Position numbers and translations under genes: made by a program
Shown here: in pieces, positions 15,255 through 21,796 of the stretch
How positions within the stretch are numbered: the first letter of the stretch is position 1
How the letters are laid out: each line of letters opens with the position of its first letter
Assembly (NCBI GenBank): GCA_945915085.1
Contig: CAMEET010000017.1
Coordinates: forward strand, 1 to 33,446
DNA: 33,446 nucleotides
Source of the DNA: an uncultured Treponema sp.
Lineage (GTDB): Bacteria; Spirochaetota; Spirochaetia; Treponematales; Treponemataceae
Direction: 5' to 3'
The notes under the pieces: generated by a model
What the model was told of the DNA's origin: nothing
Seen by the model: the letters and a program-made list of their open reading frames with translations, nothing else
The model's database searches: none

Positions 15255-15902
15255 ATGCAGGATGATATTCTTACAATAGAAGAAGTTGCAAAATATTTGC
15301 GTGTTTCAGAAAGAACTGTATATGATTGGGCTCAGAAAGGTGAAATTCCAGCCGGAAAAATCGGAACAGTTTGGCGTTTTAAAAAACAGGAAGTTGAAAA
15401 TTGGGTGAATGCAAGACTTTCATCACAATCTCAGAAGCCTGCTGAAACTGTACAGCTGAAAAATATTCTCTCTGTTGATAGAATTGCATTTATTTCGCAG
15501 TCATCAAAAAGAGATGCTCTTGTAGAATTGTCAGAAGTCTTAGCAAAAGCTCCTCAAATCAAAAATGCACAGGAATTAACTCAGGAAATTCTCAAAAGAG
15601 AAGAGCTGATGTCTACAGCAATTGGAAAAGGAATCGCCATTCCTCATGTCCGCCTTTCTTCAGTAACTGATCTTGTTATGGCTGTGGGAATTTGTAAAAC
15701 TCCAATCACTGATTACCAAACAATTGATGATGAACCTGTGAAACTTTTGTTTATGATTGCTGCAGCTTATAATCAACATTCATATTATTTAAAGACAATT
15801 TCTCAGTTCAGTGCAAAATTCAAAGATAAAGAACTTTTGGATGCAATCTATCTTGCAAAAACTGAGCAGGAAGTGTTTGATTTGCTTGCTAAATCATTTT
15901 AA
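15255..15902 (+). CDS. ptsN: HTH (excisionase-type) and PTS EIIA (PtsN-like) fusion protein
   Basis: A 215-residue protein in two parts. Residues 5-52 (LTIEEVAKYLRVSERTVYDWAQKGEIP, then GTVWRFKKQEVENW) form a MerR/excisionase-type winged HTH. Residues 70-215 form a PTS EIIA domain of the fructose/nitrogen type, with the phosphate-accepting histidine H131 in AIGKGIAIPHVR. Such proteins are known in spirochaetes and chlamydiae, where the PTS lacks sugar permeases and appears to be regulatory, passing phosphate from EI and HPr. This one probably binds DNA according to its phosphorylation. I start at the ATG at 15255, which has AAGGGGG; the open frame reaches a TTG at 15162 but runs through the structured leader. 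The symbol is given on the EIIA part only. Confidence 0.85.
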   Translation: MQDDILTIEEVAKYLRVSERTVYDWAQKGEIPAGKIGTVWRFKKQEVENWVNARLSSQSQKPAETVQLKNILSVDRIAFISQSSKRDALVELSEVLAKAPQIKNAQELTQEILKREELMSTAIGKGIAIPHVRLSSVTDLVMAVGICKTPITDYQTIDDEPVKLLFMIAAAYNQHSYYLKTISQFSAKFKDKELLDAIYLAKTEQEVFDLLAKSF

Positions 15903-17092
15903 TTACCAAAAATAATCGGAATCCACTTAGTTCTGTCACTTTGGTTTTGTGCAATCATGCCCCATGTGACTTTTGCAGTGGTTTCTCCAAAAATATAATC
16001 CTTATCATTTTCCTGTAAATGATATTTTTGACCAGGAGCTTCAATGTTTGTTGCTGTAAGTGCGTGAGAATAATCTCTGGAAATCAGCATAATGGTATCG
16101 TACCCACAATGATTCAATATTGCAGAAACGAGCATGCTCCTGCTGTCGCAGTCATTTCCTTCACCGCAAAGAACTTTTGGAATTGGTGTAAAGTCCGAAC
16201 TGTTTTTTGTCTGTTCACGTTTATATTCGAAAGTTTGAACCCAGCTTAAAAGATACTGCGCAAATACAATATCAGCATTTATGGAATCTTTTTTTTCAGC
16301 CAGAGGATAAAGTTTATTGAATATGTCTTTGCTCACCTGTTCAATTCTTGGTGAACAATCTTTATAAATCATTCTGTAATATCGTTGCCATGCTTCTTTC
16401 CAAAGTTTGTGATTAGCATAAAGCGATAAAACTGCAAATTCCAAATCAACAATGAACTGAGATGCACTTTCATCAACATTATTTATATTAGTATTGATTT
16501 TTTGTCCTGCAATTTCCAGGCAAATCGATTTTTTTCCTTCTTTTGGAAAAGCATATTCTGTAAAAATTCCGCATGATTTTTGAGGATTACAATAATCCAT
16601 GGAAAGTGAATTCAAAGTCGAAATTATAAACTGCTGTGCACCACCGTTCAAATATTGAGGCGCATAGCAAAGTAAAGTCAAAAATGAATTTTGAAGTTTT
16701 AACGGAACTGCTGCTGACCATCCTTCATACTGCTGGTCCAGATTCATCTTGAATGAAGAAATTGCACACTTTTGATTTGACCAGATAAAATTATCAATTT
16801 CATATTCTGCAGAAAGTTTTTTTAATGATTTTTGCAGAACTTGAGAAGAATCATCAGATTTTTCATTTGAAATTTTGATTACAAAAGTTACCGGAATATT
16901 TGGATGGGAAAATAAAAGTGAATTTCCGTCCGAAGATTGTTCCTCCAAATTGTAACCTTCTGGAATGTCAAGTGAAAAACCATAATCTAGATCTTTAATA
17001 ATTTCTGCATAAATTTTTTGAATTCCTGTAAAAAATAACAGGAAAAAACATATAATCAAAATAACTCTTTTTTTTCTATAAACTATTGCCAT
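15899..17092 (-). CDS. Secreted transglutaminase-like protein
   Basis: A 397-residue exported protein with a signal peptide at about 1-29 (ILIICFFLLFFTGIQKIYA). The last 90 residues carry a papain-like transglutaminase fold signature: C315 in GNDCDSRSMLV, H343 in RDYSHALTA and E370 in YIFGETT as the likely third residue, where most members have Asp. Bacterial members are often proteases or amide hydrolases, and I cannot name the substrate. The N-terminal 300 residues have no motif I recognise. AAAGGA precedes the ATG at 17092. The gene is convergent with the HTH-EIIA gene (4-base overlap of the ends) and divergent from the pseudouridine synthase gene, with only 28 bases between the two starts. 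Confidence 0.7.
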   Translation of the reverse strand: MAIVYRKKRVILIICFFLLFFTGIQKIYAEIIKDLDYGFSLDIPEGYNLEEQSSDGNSLLFSHPNIPVTFVIKISNEKSDDSSQVLQKSLKKLSAEYEIDNFIWSNQKCAISSFKMNLDQQYEGWSAAVPLKLQNSFLTLLCYAPQYLNGGAQQFIISTLNSLSMDYCNPQKSCGIFTEYAFPKEGKKSICLEIAGQKINTNINNVDESASQFIVDLEFAVLSLYANHKLWKEAWQRYYRMIYKDCSPRIEQVSKDIFNKLYPLAEKKDSINADIVFAQYLLSWVQTFEYKREQTKNSSDFTPIPKVLCGEGNDCDSRSMLVSAILNHCGYDTIMLISRDYSHALTATNIEAPGQKYHLQENDKDYIFGETTAKVTWGMIAQNQSDRTKWIPIIFGN

Positions 17093-17114
17093 TTTAAAAA
17101 TCCTTTATTAATAT
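17086..17114 (+). promoter_or_regulatory. Promoter of the pseudouridine synthase gene, predicted leaderless
   Basis: TTGCCA (17086-17091), exactly 17 bases, TAATAT (17109-17114). The predicted +1 is 17121, the G of the GTG start codon. The -35 overlaps the start codon of the divergent transglutaminase-like gene. Confidence 0.5.
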
Positions 17115-17120
17115 TATCGT

Positions 17121-17762
17121 GTGAATGGCGTAACAATTTTATATGAAGATGAAGAAATTTTTGTAATAAATAAAAATTCTGGTCTTTCAGTACAAGGCGG
17201 TGCCAATGTCAAACACAGTATTGATGTTGATTTTGCAGAAGAAATTGGTCAGAAAATTTTTCTTGTCCACAGATTGGATAAAGATACGGCTGGACTTATG
17301 ATTTTGGCAAAAACTCAAGTTGCTGCTTCAAAATGGACAAAACTGATTTCCAGCAAGGCTGTAAAAAAAGAATACATTGCAATTTGTGCAGGAACAATAG
17401 AACCAAAAAAAGGCATAATCTGTGAAAAAATTGTACAGCATGGAGAAGAAAAAAAAGCCGTTACACATTATGAAGTTGAAAAAGAGATCGAAACAGAATG
17501 TGGGAAACTTTCTCAGATTAGACTTTTGCTTGAAACTGGAAGAATGCACCAGATTCGAATTCATTTAGCAAAAAATTCATGCCCAATTGCTGGGGATGAT
17601 CAGCATGGAAATTTCAAATTAAATAAACAGTTAAAAAAATTTCTTGGAATAAAAAAACTTTTGCTTGCATCTGTAAAACTAACCGTCCCAATGCAATCAC
17701 ACACAAAGCAATCACAAAATCAAGTTTTTGAAATTCCGCTGCCTGATTATATGTGTTTTTAA
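17121..17762 (+). CDS. RluA-family pseudouridine synthase
   Basis: A 213-residue pseudouridine synthase, which isomerises specific uridines in rRNA or tRNA. The catalytic motif is HRLDKDTAGLMIL with D53, and GRMHQIRIHLA is the second family hallmark. There is no S4 RNA-binding domain, so it belongs with the short RluA/TruC/RluE-like members; the target base cannot be told from sequence alone. The start is a GTG at 17121; no other start fits the family N-terminus, and no ribosome-binding site is visible. The promoter upstream would start the RNA at this GTG. Confidence 0.88.
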   Translation: MNGVTILYEDEEIFVINKNSGLSVQGGANVKHSIDVDFAEEIGQKIFLVHRLDKDTAGLMILAKTQVAASKWTKLISSKAVKKEYIAICAGTIEPKKGIICEKIVQHGEEKKAVTHYEVEKEIETECGKLSQIRLLLETGRMHQIRIHLAKNSCPIAGDDQHGNFKLNKQLKKFLGIKKLLLASVKLTVPMQSHTKQSQNQVFEIPLPDYMCF

Positions 17763-17769
17763 AATATTC

Positions 17770-17803
17770 CGACAAAAAGTCACGAAAAAAATCACGACAA
17801 AAA
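17770..17803 (+). repeat. Short direct repeats upstream of the rmlB promoter
   Basis: CGACAAAAA occurs at 17770-17778 and 17795-17803, and TCACGA at 17780-17785 and 17792-17797. They lie about 30-60 bases upstream of the rmlB -10, where an activator might bind. Sequence simplicity limits confidence. Confidence 0.3.
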
Positions 17804-17828
17804 ATCTATTCCATTTTTATTTATGATA

Positions 17829-17837
17829 TGATATAAT
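17829..17837 (+). promoter_or_regulatory. Extended -10 promoter of rmlB
   Basis: TGATATAAT at 17829-17837 is a perfect extended -10 (TGnTATAAT). The -35 is poor (TTCCAT, 17809-17814, 17-base spacer), as often found with extended -10 promoters. Transcription would start near 17844, giving a leader of about 70 bases. Confidence 0.6.
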
Positions 17838-17852
17838 GTTAAATGAAACTTT

Positions 17853-17899
17853 TTTGATGCTTATAAAAATTTGGTTTATAAAAACAGCATCAAATTTTT
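17853..17899 (+). terminator. Hairpin with U-run in the rmlB leader, possible attenuator
   Basis: TTTGATGC (17853-17860) pairs with GCATCAAA (17887-17894), and inside it TTATAAA (17861-17867) pairs with TTTATAA (17875-17881), with a five-base bulge on the 3' side. TTTTT follows at 17895-17899. The form is that of a weak intrinsic terminator between promoter and gene. I see no clear anti-terminator. Confidence 0.4.
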
Positions 17900-17915
17900 G
17901 ATTATGCGAGGTAAT

Positions 17916-19055
17916 ATGAGAAAATTACACAATATTTTGATTACAGGTGGAGCTGGATTTATCGGTTCGAATTTTATTCACTATCTGTTTGGACTTTCTT
18001 CGGCAGAAGGAAATCTTTTTAATGATGCTGATTTTTCTGGTACAGTAGTAAATGTTGACTGTTTGACTTATGCAGGTAATCTTGAATCGCTTGCAGATGT
18101 TGATGCAAAATATGGAAGTGGAGCTGCTAAGGACAGTCAAAGATACTTTTTTGAAAAAGTTGATATCTGCGACCGTGAAAATATTGAACGCATTTTTAAA
18201 CAGTATGATATTGATACAGTAATTCACTTTGCGGCAGAAAGCCATGTTGACCGTTCAATTCTTGGACCTGAAGCTTTTATGAAAACAAACGTAATGGGAA
18301 CTTTCACTTTGCTTGATGTTGCAAGAAATTTCTGGAAAAAAGAAGACGGAACAATCCGTGATGATGTGCTTTTCCATCATATTTCTACAGATGAAGTTTA
18401 TGGTTCTCTCGGTGAAACAGGATATTTCCGTGAAGACACTCCTTATGATCCAAGAAGTCCTTATTCTTCTTCAAAGGCAAGTTCTGACCATATTGTTATG
18501 GCTTATTATCATACTTACGGACTTCCAATTACGCTTTCAAACTGTACAAATAATTACGGACCATACCAGTTCCCTGAAAAACTTCTTCCACTTATGATTT
18601 CAAATATTCGTGATGGAAAAAATCTTCCTGTTTATGGAAAAGGAGATAATATCCGCGACTGGATTTATGTAGAAGATCATAACCGTGCTGTTTGGCTTAT
18701 TGTGAAAAAAGGTAAAACCGGCGAAAAATATAATATCGGTGGTGAAAATGAATGGCAGAATATCAAGCTGCTTCATAAAGTTATTGAATTAACAGCAGCT
18801 CAGATAGGAAAAAGTGCCGCTGATGTTGAAAAGACAATAACTTATGTAAAAGACCGTCCTGGTCACGACAAGCGTTATGCAATTGACTGTACAAAAATCA
18901 AAACGCAGCTTGGTTGGGAAAGAAAAATGACTTTTGAGGAAGGTTTGCAGGAAACTGTAAAATGGTACCTTAAAAACAGTGAATGGATTAACAATATCCT
19001 TAATGGTTCATATAAACAGTGGATTTCAAAAAATTATACAGAACAAGGTAGATAA
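17916..19055 (+). CDS. rmlB: dTDP-glucose 4,6-dehydratase
   Basis: A 379-residue short-chain dehydrogenase/reductase-type enzyme that turns dTDP-glucose into dTDP-4-keto-6-deoxyglucose, the second step of dTDP-rhamnose synthesis. The NAD-binding GGAGFIGSN is at 11-19, HISTDEVYG at 155-163 has the catalytic Asp-Glu pair, and the active YSSSK is Y183 to K187. NNYGPYQFPEKLLPLMI is the usual substrate-site stretch. I use the ATG at 17916, four bases after GAGG; ATG 17904 and an upstream TTG at 17871 are less likely because the family begins at about this point. It is slightly longer than usual (about 350), with small insertions. It is the first gene of the rml cluster. Confidence 0.95.
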   Translation: MRKLHNILITGGAGFIGSNFIHYLFGLSSAEGNLFNDADFSGTVVNVDCLTYAGNLESLADVDAKYGSGAAKDSQRYFFEKVDICDRENIERIFKQYDIDTVIHFAAESHVDRSILGPEAFMKTNVMGTFTLLDVARNFWKKEDGTIRDDVLFHHISTDEVYGSLGETGYFREDTPYDPRSPYSSSKASSDHIVMAYYHTYGLPITLSNCTNNYGPYQFPEKLLPLMISNIRDGKNLPVYGKGDNIRDWIYVEDHNRAVWLIVKKGKTGEKYNIGGENEWQNIKLLHKVIELTAAQIGKSAADVEKTITYVKDRPGHDKRYAIDCTKIKTQLGWERKMTFEEGLQETVKWYLKNSEWINNILNGSYKQWISKNYTEQGR

Positions 19056-19058
19056 TTT

Positions 19059-19150
19059 GGGGCGTTGCGGGGTCGTATGGTAGACTTTTTTACCCCGCTT
19101 GAAGGGGTAGCGAGCAACGCAGTGCGAGCGAGGGGGAGACTTCCCCCTCC
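19059..19150. repeat. GC-rich structured intergenic element
   Basis: This 92-base stretch is markedly GC-rich in an A/T-rich region. Its parts are: GCGTTGC (19062-19068) complementary to GCAACGC (19114-19120); inside it GCGGGGT (19067-19073) complementary to ACCCCGC (19092-19098); and a separate hairpin GAGGGGGA (19130-19137) with TCCCCCTC (19142-19149) and loop GACT. Base composition and structure suggest a dispersed extragenic repeat inserted between rmlB and rmlA. Only one copy is in the window, so repetition is inferred. The last hairpin could also act as a barrier to transcription or RNA decay. Confidence 0.6.
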
Positions 19151-19171
19151 TTAATTAAAAAGAGGAATATT

Positions 19172-20044
19172 ATGAAAGGAATTATACTTGCAGGTGGTAG
19201 TGGTACACGCCTTTATCCAATAACTAAGGCAGTTTCAAAACAGATTTTGCCGCTTTATGACAAACCGATGATTTATTATCCTTTGAGCTGTCTTATGCTC
19301 GCTGGAATTCGTGAAGTTTTGATTATTTCAACTCCACGCGACATTTCGTGCTTTAAAGAACTTTTTGGTGACGGTTCATGGCTTGGTATGAAATTTGAAT
19401 ATGCCGTTCAGGATAAACCTCGAGGACTTGCTGATGCGTTCATTATTGGAAAAGATTTTATTGGTGATGATGATGTTTCGCTTGTTCTTGGTGACAATAT
19501 TTTTTATGGTCAAAGTTTTACTTCAACGTTAAAACGTGCAAAAGAAACTGTTGAAAACAAGAGAAATAGTGTTATTTTTGGATATTTTGTAAAAGACCCT
19601 ACAGCTTATGGTGTTGTGGAATTTGATAACACCGGAAAAGTTCTTGGAATCGAAGAAAAACCTGCAAATCCAAAATCAAATTATGCAGTTCCAGGTCTTT
19701 ATTTTTATACAAATGATGTTGTTAAAATTGCTGCAAATGTTAAGCCTTCTGCTCGTGGCGAGATTGAAATCACTTCTATAAATAATGAATATTTAAATCG
19801 AGGTGAACTTTCAGTGGAACTTCTTGGTCGTGGAATGGCATGGCTTGACACAGGAACTTATGATGGACTTTTGGAGGCTAGTAATTTTATTGCTACAATT
19901 CAAAAACGTCAGGGAATGTATGTTTCTTGTATAGAAGAAATTGCATACAGAAACGGCTGGCTAACAAAAAATCAGCTTCTTGATATGGCAAAAGGTTACA
20001 AAACTGATTACGGTCGTTATCTTGAATATATTGCAGAAAACTAA
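19172..20044 (+). CDS. rmlA: Glucose-1-phosphate thymidylyltransferase
   Basis: A 290-residue nucleotidyltransferase that joins dTTP and glucose 1-phosphate to give dTDP-glucose, the entry step of the pathway. [27 protein letters not shown], read from residue 8, is the family's nucleotide-binding signature; VLGDNIFYG and GVVEFD follow in the usual order. [14 protein letters not shown] near the C-terminus is also typical. The ATG at 19172 has AGAGGA in front, and length is normal. The gene sits 116 bases after rmlB, the gap being filled by the GC-rich element. Confidence 0.96.
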   Translation: MKGIILAGGSGTRLYPITKAVSKQILPLYDKPMIYYPLSCLMLAGIREVLIISTPRDISCFKELFGDGSWLGMKFEYAVQDKPRGLADAFIIGKDFIGDDDVSLVLGDNIFYGQSFTSTLKRAKETVENKRNSVIFGYFVKDPTAYGVVEFDNTGKVLGIEEKPANPKSNYAVPGLYFYTNDVVKIAANVKPSARGEIEITSINNEYLNRGELSVELLGRGMAWLDTGTYDGLLEASNFIATIQKRQGMYVSCIEEIAYRNGWLTKNQLLDMAKGYKTDYGRYLEYIAEN

Positions 20045-20049
20045 AAAAG

Positions 20050-20113
20050 TGCGGTAATTGAGCCTGTCAGAATTACCGCAAAAGGAGAAGGTCATTTCGA
20101 CAGGTTCAATGAC
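20050..20113. repeat. Inverted pair of REP-like hairpins with complementary loops
   Basis: Hairpin 1: TGCGGTAATT (20050-20059) with AATTACCGCA (20071-20080), 11-base loop. Hairpin 2: GTCATT (20091-20096) with AATGAC (20108-20113), 11-base loop. The loops hold GAGCCTGTC (20060-20068) and GACAGGTTC (20099-20107), which pair over nine bases with one G-U. Hairpin 2 on the opposite strand reads like hairpin 1 (ATTGAACCTGTC versus ATTGAGCCTGTC), so they look like inverted copies of one repeat unit, like a BIME in enterobacteria. They fill most of the rmlA-rmlC gap. Confidence 0.6.
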
Positions 20114-20125
20114 TTTAATATTAAT

Positions 20126-20725
20126 ATGGCTTTTGAATTTAAACAGTGTAAAATAAACGGCGATAAAGTTGAAGGATTATTTGAAATTCAGCCAAAAATC
20201 TTTGGTGATGCACGCGGATATTTTTTGGAATCGTACAGCGAGAAAGATTTTTTTGAAGCTGGATTGAAAATGAAATTTGTTCAGGATAATCAGTCTAAAT
20301 CTACTAAAGGTGTGCTCAGAGGCATGCATTTTCAGACATTGCATCCTCAGGGAAAACTTGTGCGTGCTTTGGAAGGGAAAGTTTACGATGTTGCTGTAGA
20401 TCTTCGCAAAGGAAGTGCAACTTTTGGAAAATATTACGGTGTAATTCTGGATGCTGAAAAACAGAATATGTTTTATATTCCGGAAGGTTTTGCACACGGT
20501 TTTTATGTTTTGAGTGATGAAGCAACTTTTGCTTATAAATGTACAGATTTTTATCATCCTGAAGATGAAGGCGGACTTATGTGGAACGATAGTTCTGTTG
20601 GAATTGACTGGAAATCTGTTGCACCTGAAATTTCTGTGCCAAATCTTTCTGAAAAAGATACAAAGCATCCTATTTTTGATGTGAATAAAGATTATTTTGA
20701 TATAAATGGTAAATGGATTGGCTGA
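20126..20725 (+). CDS. rmlC: dTDP-4-dehydrorhamnose 3,5-epimerase
   Basis: A 199-residue cupin-fold epimerase acting on dTDP-4-keto-6-deoxyglucose, the third step of dTDP-rhamnose synthesis. Evidence: FGDARGYFLESYSE near the start, VLRGMHFQ with the catalytic H68, GKLVRALEGKVYDVAVDLRKGS, and IPEGFAHGFYVLSD. It is slightly longer than usual (about 180-190). The ATG at 20126 is the only start in the frame after the stop at 20042. The nearest good Shine-Dalgarno, AAAGGAGAAGG, lies about 35 bases upstream, with REP-like hairpin 2 in between; folding of that hairpin would bring the two closer. The reductase gene rmlD, needed to finish dTDP-rhamnose, is not here. Confidence 0.94.
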   Translation: MAFEFKQCKINGDKVEGLFEIQPKIFGDARGYFLESYSEKDFFEAGLKMKFVQDNQSKSTKGVLRGMHFQTLHPQGKLVRALEGKVYDVAVDLRKGSATFGKYYGVILDAEKQNMFYIPEGFAHGFYVLSDEATFAYKCTDFYHPEDEGGLMWNDSSVGIDWKSVAPEISVPNLSEKDTKHPIFDVNKDYFDINGKWIG

Positions 20726-20746
20726 TAATCTAAAGATTTACCTTTT
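20708..20746 (+). terminator. Weak possible terminator of the rml cluster
   Basis: GGTAAAT (20708-20714) can pair with ATTTACC (20736-20742), followed by TTTT. An inner GATT/AATC pair (20716-20719 with 20727-20730) may help. The hairpin overlaps the end of rmlC and is not stable, so termination would be partial at best. Confidence 0.25.
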
Positions 20747-20751
20747 ACTGA

Positions 20752-20780
20752 TTGAAAAAAAAAGCAACTCACGGTAAACT
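20752..20780 (+). promoter_or_regulatory. Promoter of the bactofilin gene, predicted leaderless
   Basis: TTGAAA (20752-20757), exactly 17 bases, TAAACT (20775-20780). The predicted +1 is 20787, the A of the ATG start codon. No Shine-Dalgarno sequence is present. Confidence 0.5.
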
Positions 20781-20786
20781 GTAATT

Positions 20787-21164
20787 ATGTTTGATGTAAA
20801 AGATACTGATTTTTTTGATTTAGAAGACGAAGCTTTTGATACTATTGTAGAGGATGATATTTCTTTTACAGGCAGTATAAAGATAAAAAAAACTTTCATG
20901 ATTCGTGGAACTGTTAATGGAAAAATAGAGTCTGAAAGTGATCTTGTCATTGATACAGGTGCTGTAGTCAACGCTGATATTTCTGCAGAAAGAGTTTTGA
21001 TTCGTGGAAAGGTAAAGGGAAATGTTGTTGGCAGAAAAATGATTTTTGTTACTTCTGCAGGTTCTCTTGATGGTGACATTTCCACTTCAAAAGTTGTTCT
21101 TGAACCAGGTTGTATTTTTACCGGTAAATGTTCGATGATTACTGATGATTTAAACGGGAAATGA
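20787..21164 (+). CDS. Bactofilin
   Basis: A 125-residue bactofilin (polymer-forming, DUF583), a small cytoskeletal protein that builds beta-helical filaments on the cytoplasmic face of the membrane. The repeats of about 17-18 residues are clear: GSIKIKKTFMIRGTVNGKI, SDLVIDTGAVVNADI, ERVLIRGKVKGNVVG, GSLDGDISTSKVVLEPGCIFTGKC. Bactofilins shape cells and position wall-modifying enzymes, including M23 peptidases. The stop overlaps the next start (ATGA), so it is in an operon with the TPR gene. The start codon has no ribosome-binding site and coincides with the predicted transcription start. Confidence 0.9.
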   Translation: MFDVKDTDFFDLEDEAFDTIVEDDISFTGSIKIKKTFMIRGTVNGKIESESDLVIDTGAVVNADISAERVLIRGKVKGNVVGRKMIFVTSAGSLDGDISTSKVVLEPGCIFTGKCSMITDDLNGK

Positions 21165-21796
21165 TTATGAAAAAAAGTTTTTTTCTTCTTTGTATTATAT
21201 TTTTTCTTATTGAATTTTCGGGATTTTCACAAACTACAAAGCAGGATGCTTTAGTTTTATATCATAATGGAAAATATCGTGAATCTGTTCAGGTTTGCGA
21301 AGAAGAATTGAAAGAAAATCCTAATCGTGTTGATTCTTATGTAGTTATGTGCTGGTCGCTTGTTAAGAATAAGCAGTATGCTGAAGCTGAAGAACGTGCT
21401 TTAGCTGGCCTTGAAGTAAGTTCATACGATTTACGGCTGATTGAAATTCTTGGAGAAGCAAAATATTTTTTGGGTAAAAATACTGGTGCAATGGAACAAT
21501 TTCAAAAATATGTAGCAAATGCACCTGAAAGCGGAGCAAGAGTTGGAACAGCTTACTATTATATGGGTGAGATTTTTATAAGGCAGGCAAGATATCAGCA
21601 TGCGGATATTGCATTTTCTTCTGCTGTAAAAAAAGAGCCGATGCTTGATTCATGGTGGGTTCGTCTTGGTTACGCTCGAGAAATGGCTGGTAATTACTAC
21701 GAAGCTGTAAATGCCTATGATGAAGCACTCAGACTCAATTCCTCATCAATAGAAGCTTCTCGTGGTAGAGACCGTGTAAATGCAAAACTACAATAA
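21161..21796 (+). CDS. Secreted TPR protein
   Basis: A 211-residue exported protein: signal peptide MKKSFFLLCIIFFLIEFSGFS, then several tetratricopeptide repeats (ALVLYHNGKYRESVQVCEEEL, AWSL-like helices, AEERALAGLEV, ADIAFSSAVKKEPM, YYEAVNAYDEALRLNSSS). TPR units mediate protein-protein contacts, here in the periplasm. The first ATG at 21161 overlaps the bactofilin stop by four bases; the ATG at 21167 gives a more typical signal peptide and lies six bases after GGGAA, and either could be used. The end overlaps mtaB by 17 bases. Linkage to a bactofilin gene suggests an envelope or cell-shape role, which is inference. Confidence 0.82.
   Translation: MIMKKSFFLLCIIFFLIEFSGFSQTTKQDALVLYHNGKYRESVQVCEEELKENPNRVDSYVVMCWSLVKNKQYAEAEERALAGLEVSSYDLRLIEILGEAKYFLGKNTGAMEQFQKYVANAPESGARVGTAYYYMGEIFIRQARYQHADIAFSSAVKKEPMLDSWWVRLGYAREMAGNYYEAVNAYDEALRLNSSSIEASRGRDRVNAKLQ

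Noticed and set aside
17925..18245. 106-residue ORF opposite rmlB on the - strand
   Set aside because: No start signal or domain, and it lies fully within a certain gene.
20114..20128. Leaderless start for rmlC from TTTAAT at 20114-20119
   Set aside because: The spacing to the ATG fits, but no acceptable -35 lies 16-18 bases upstream, and the sequence is too A/T-rich to trust the -10 alone.
20177..20668. 163-residue ORF opposite rmlC on the - strand
   Set aside because: It is rich in Cys, Phe and His with no recognisable domain, and rmlC is certain on the other strand.
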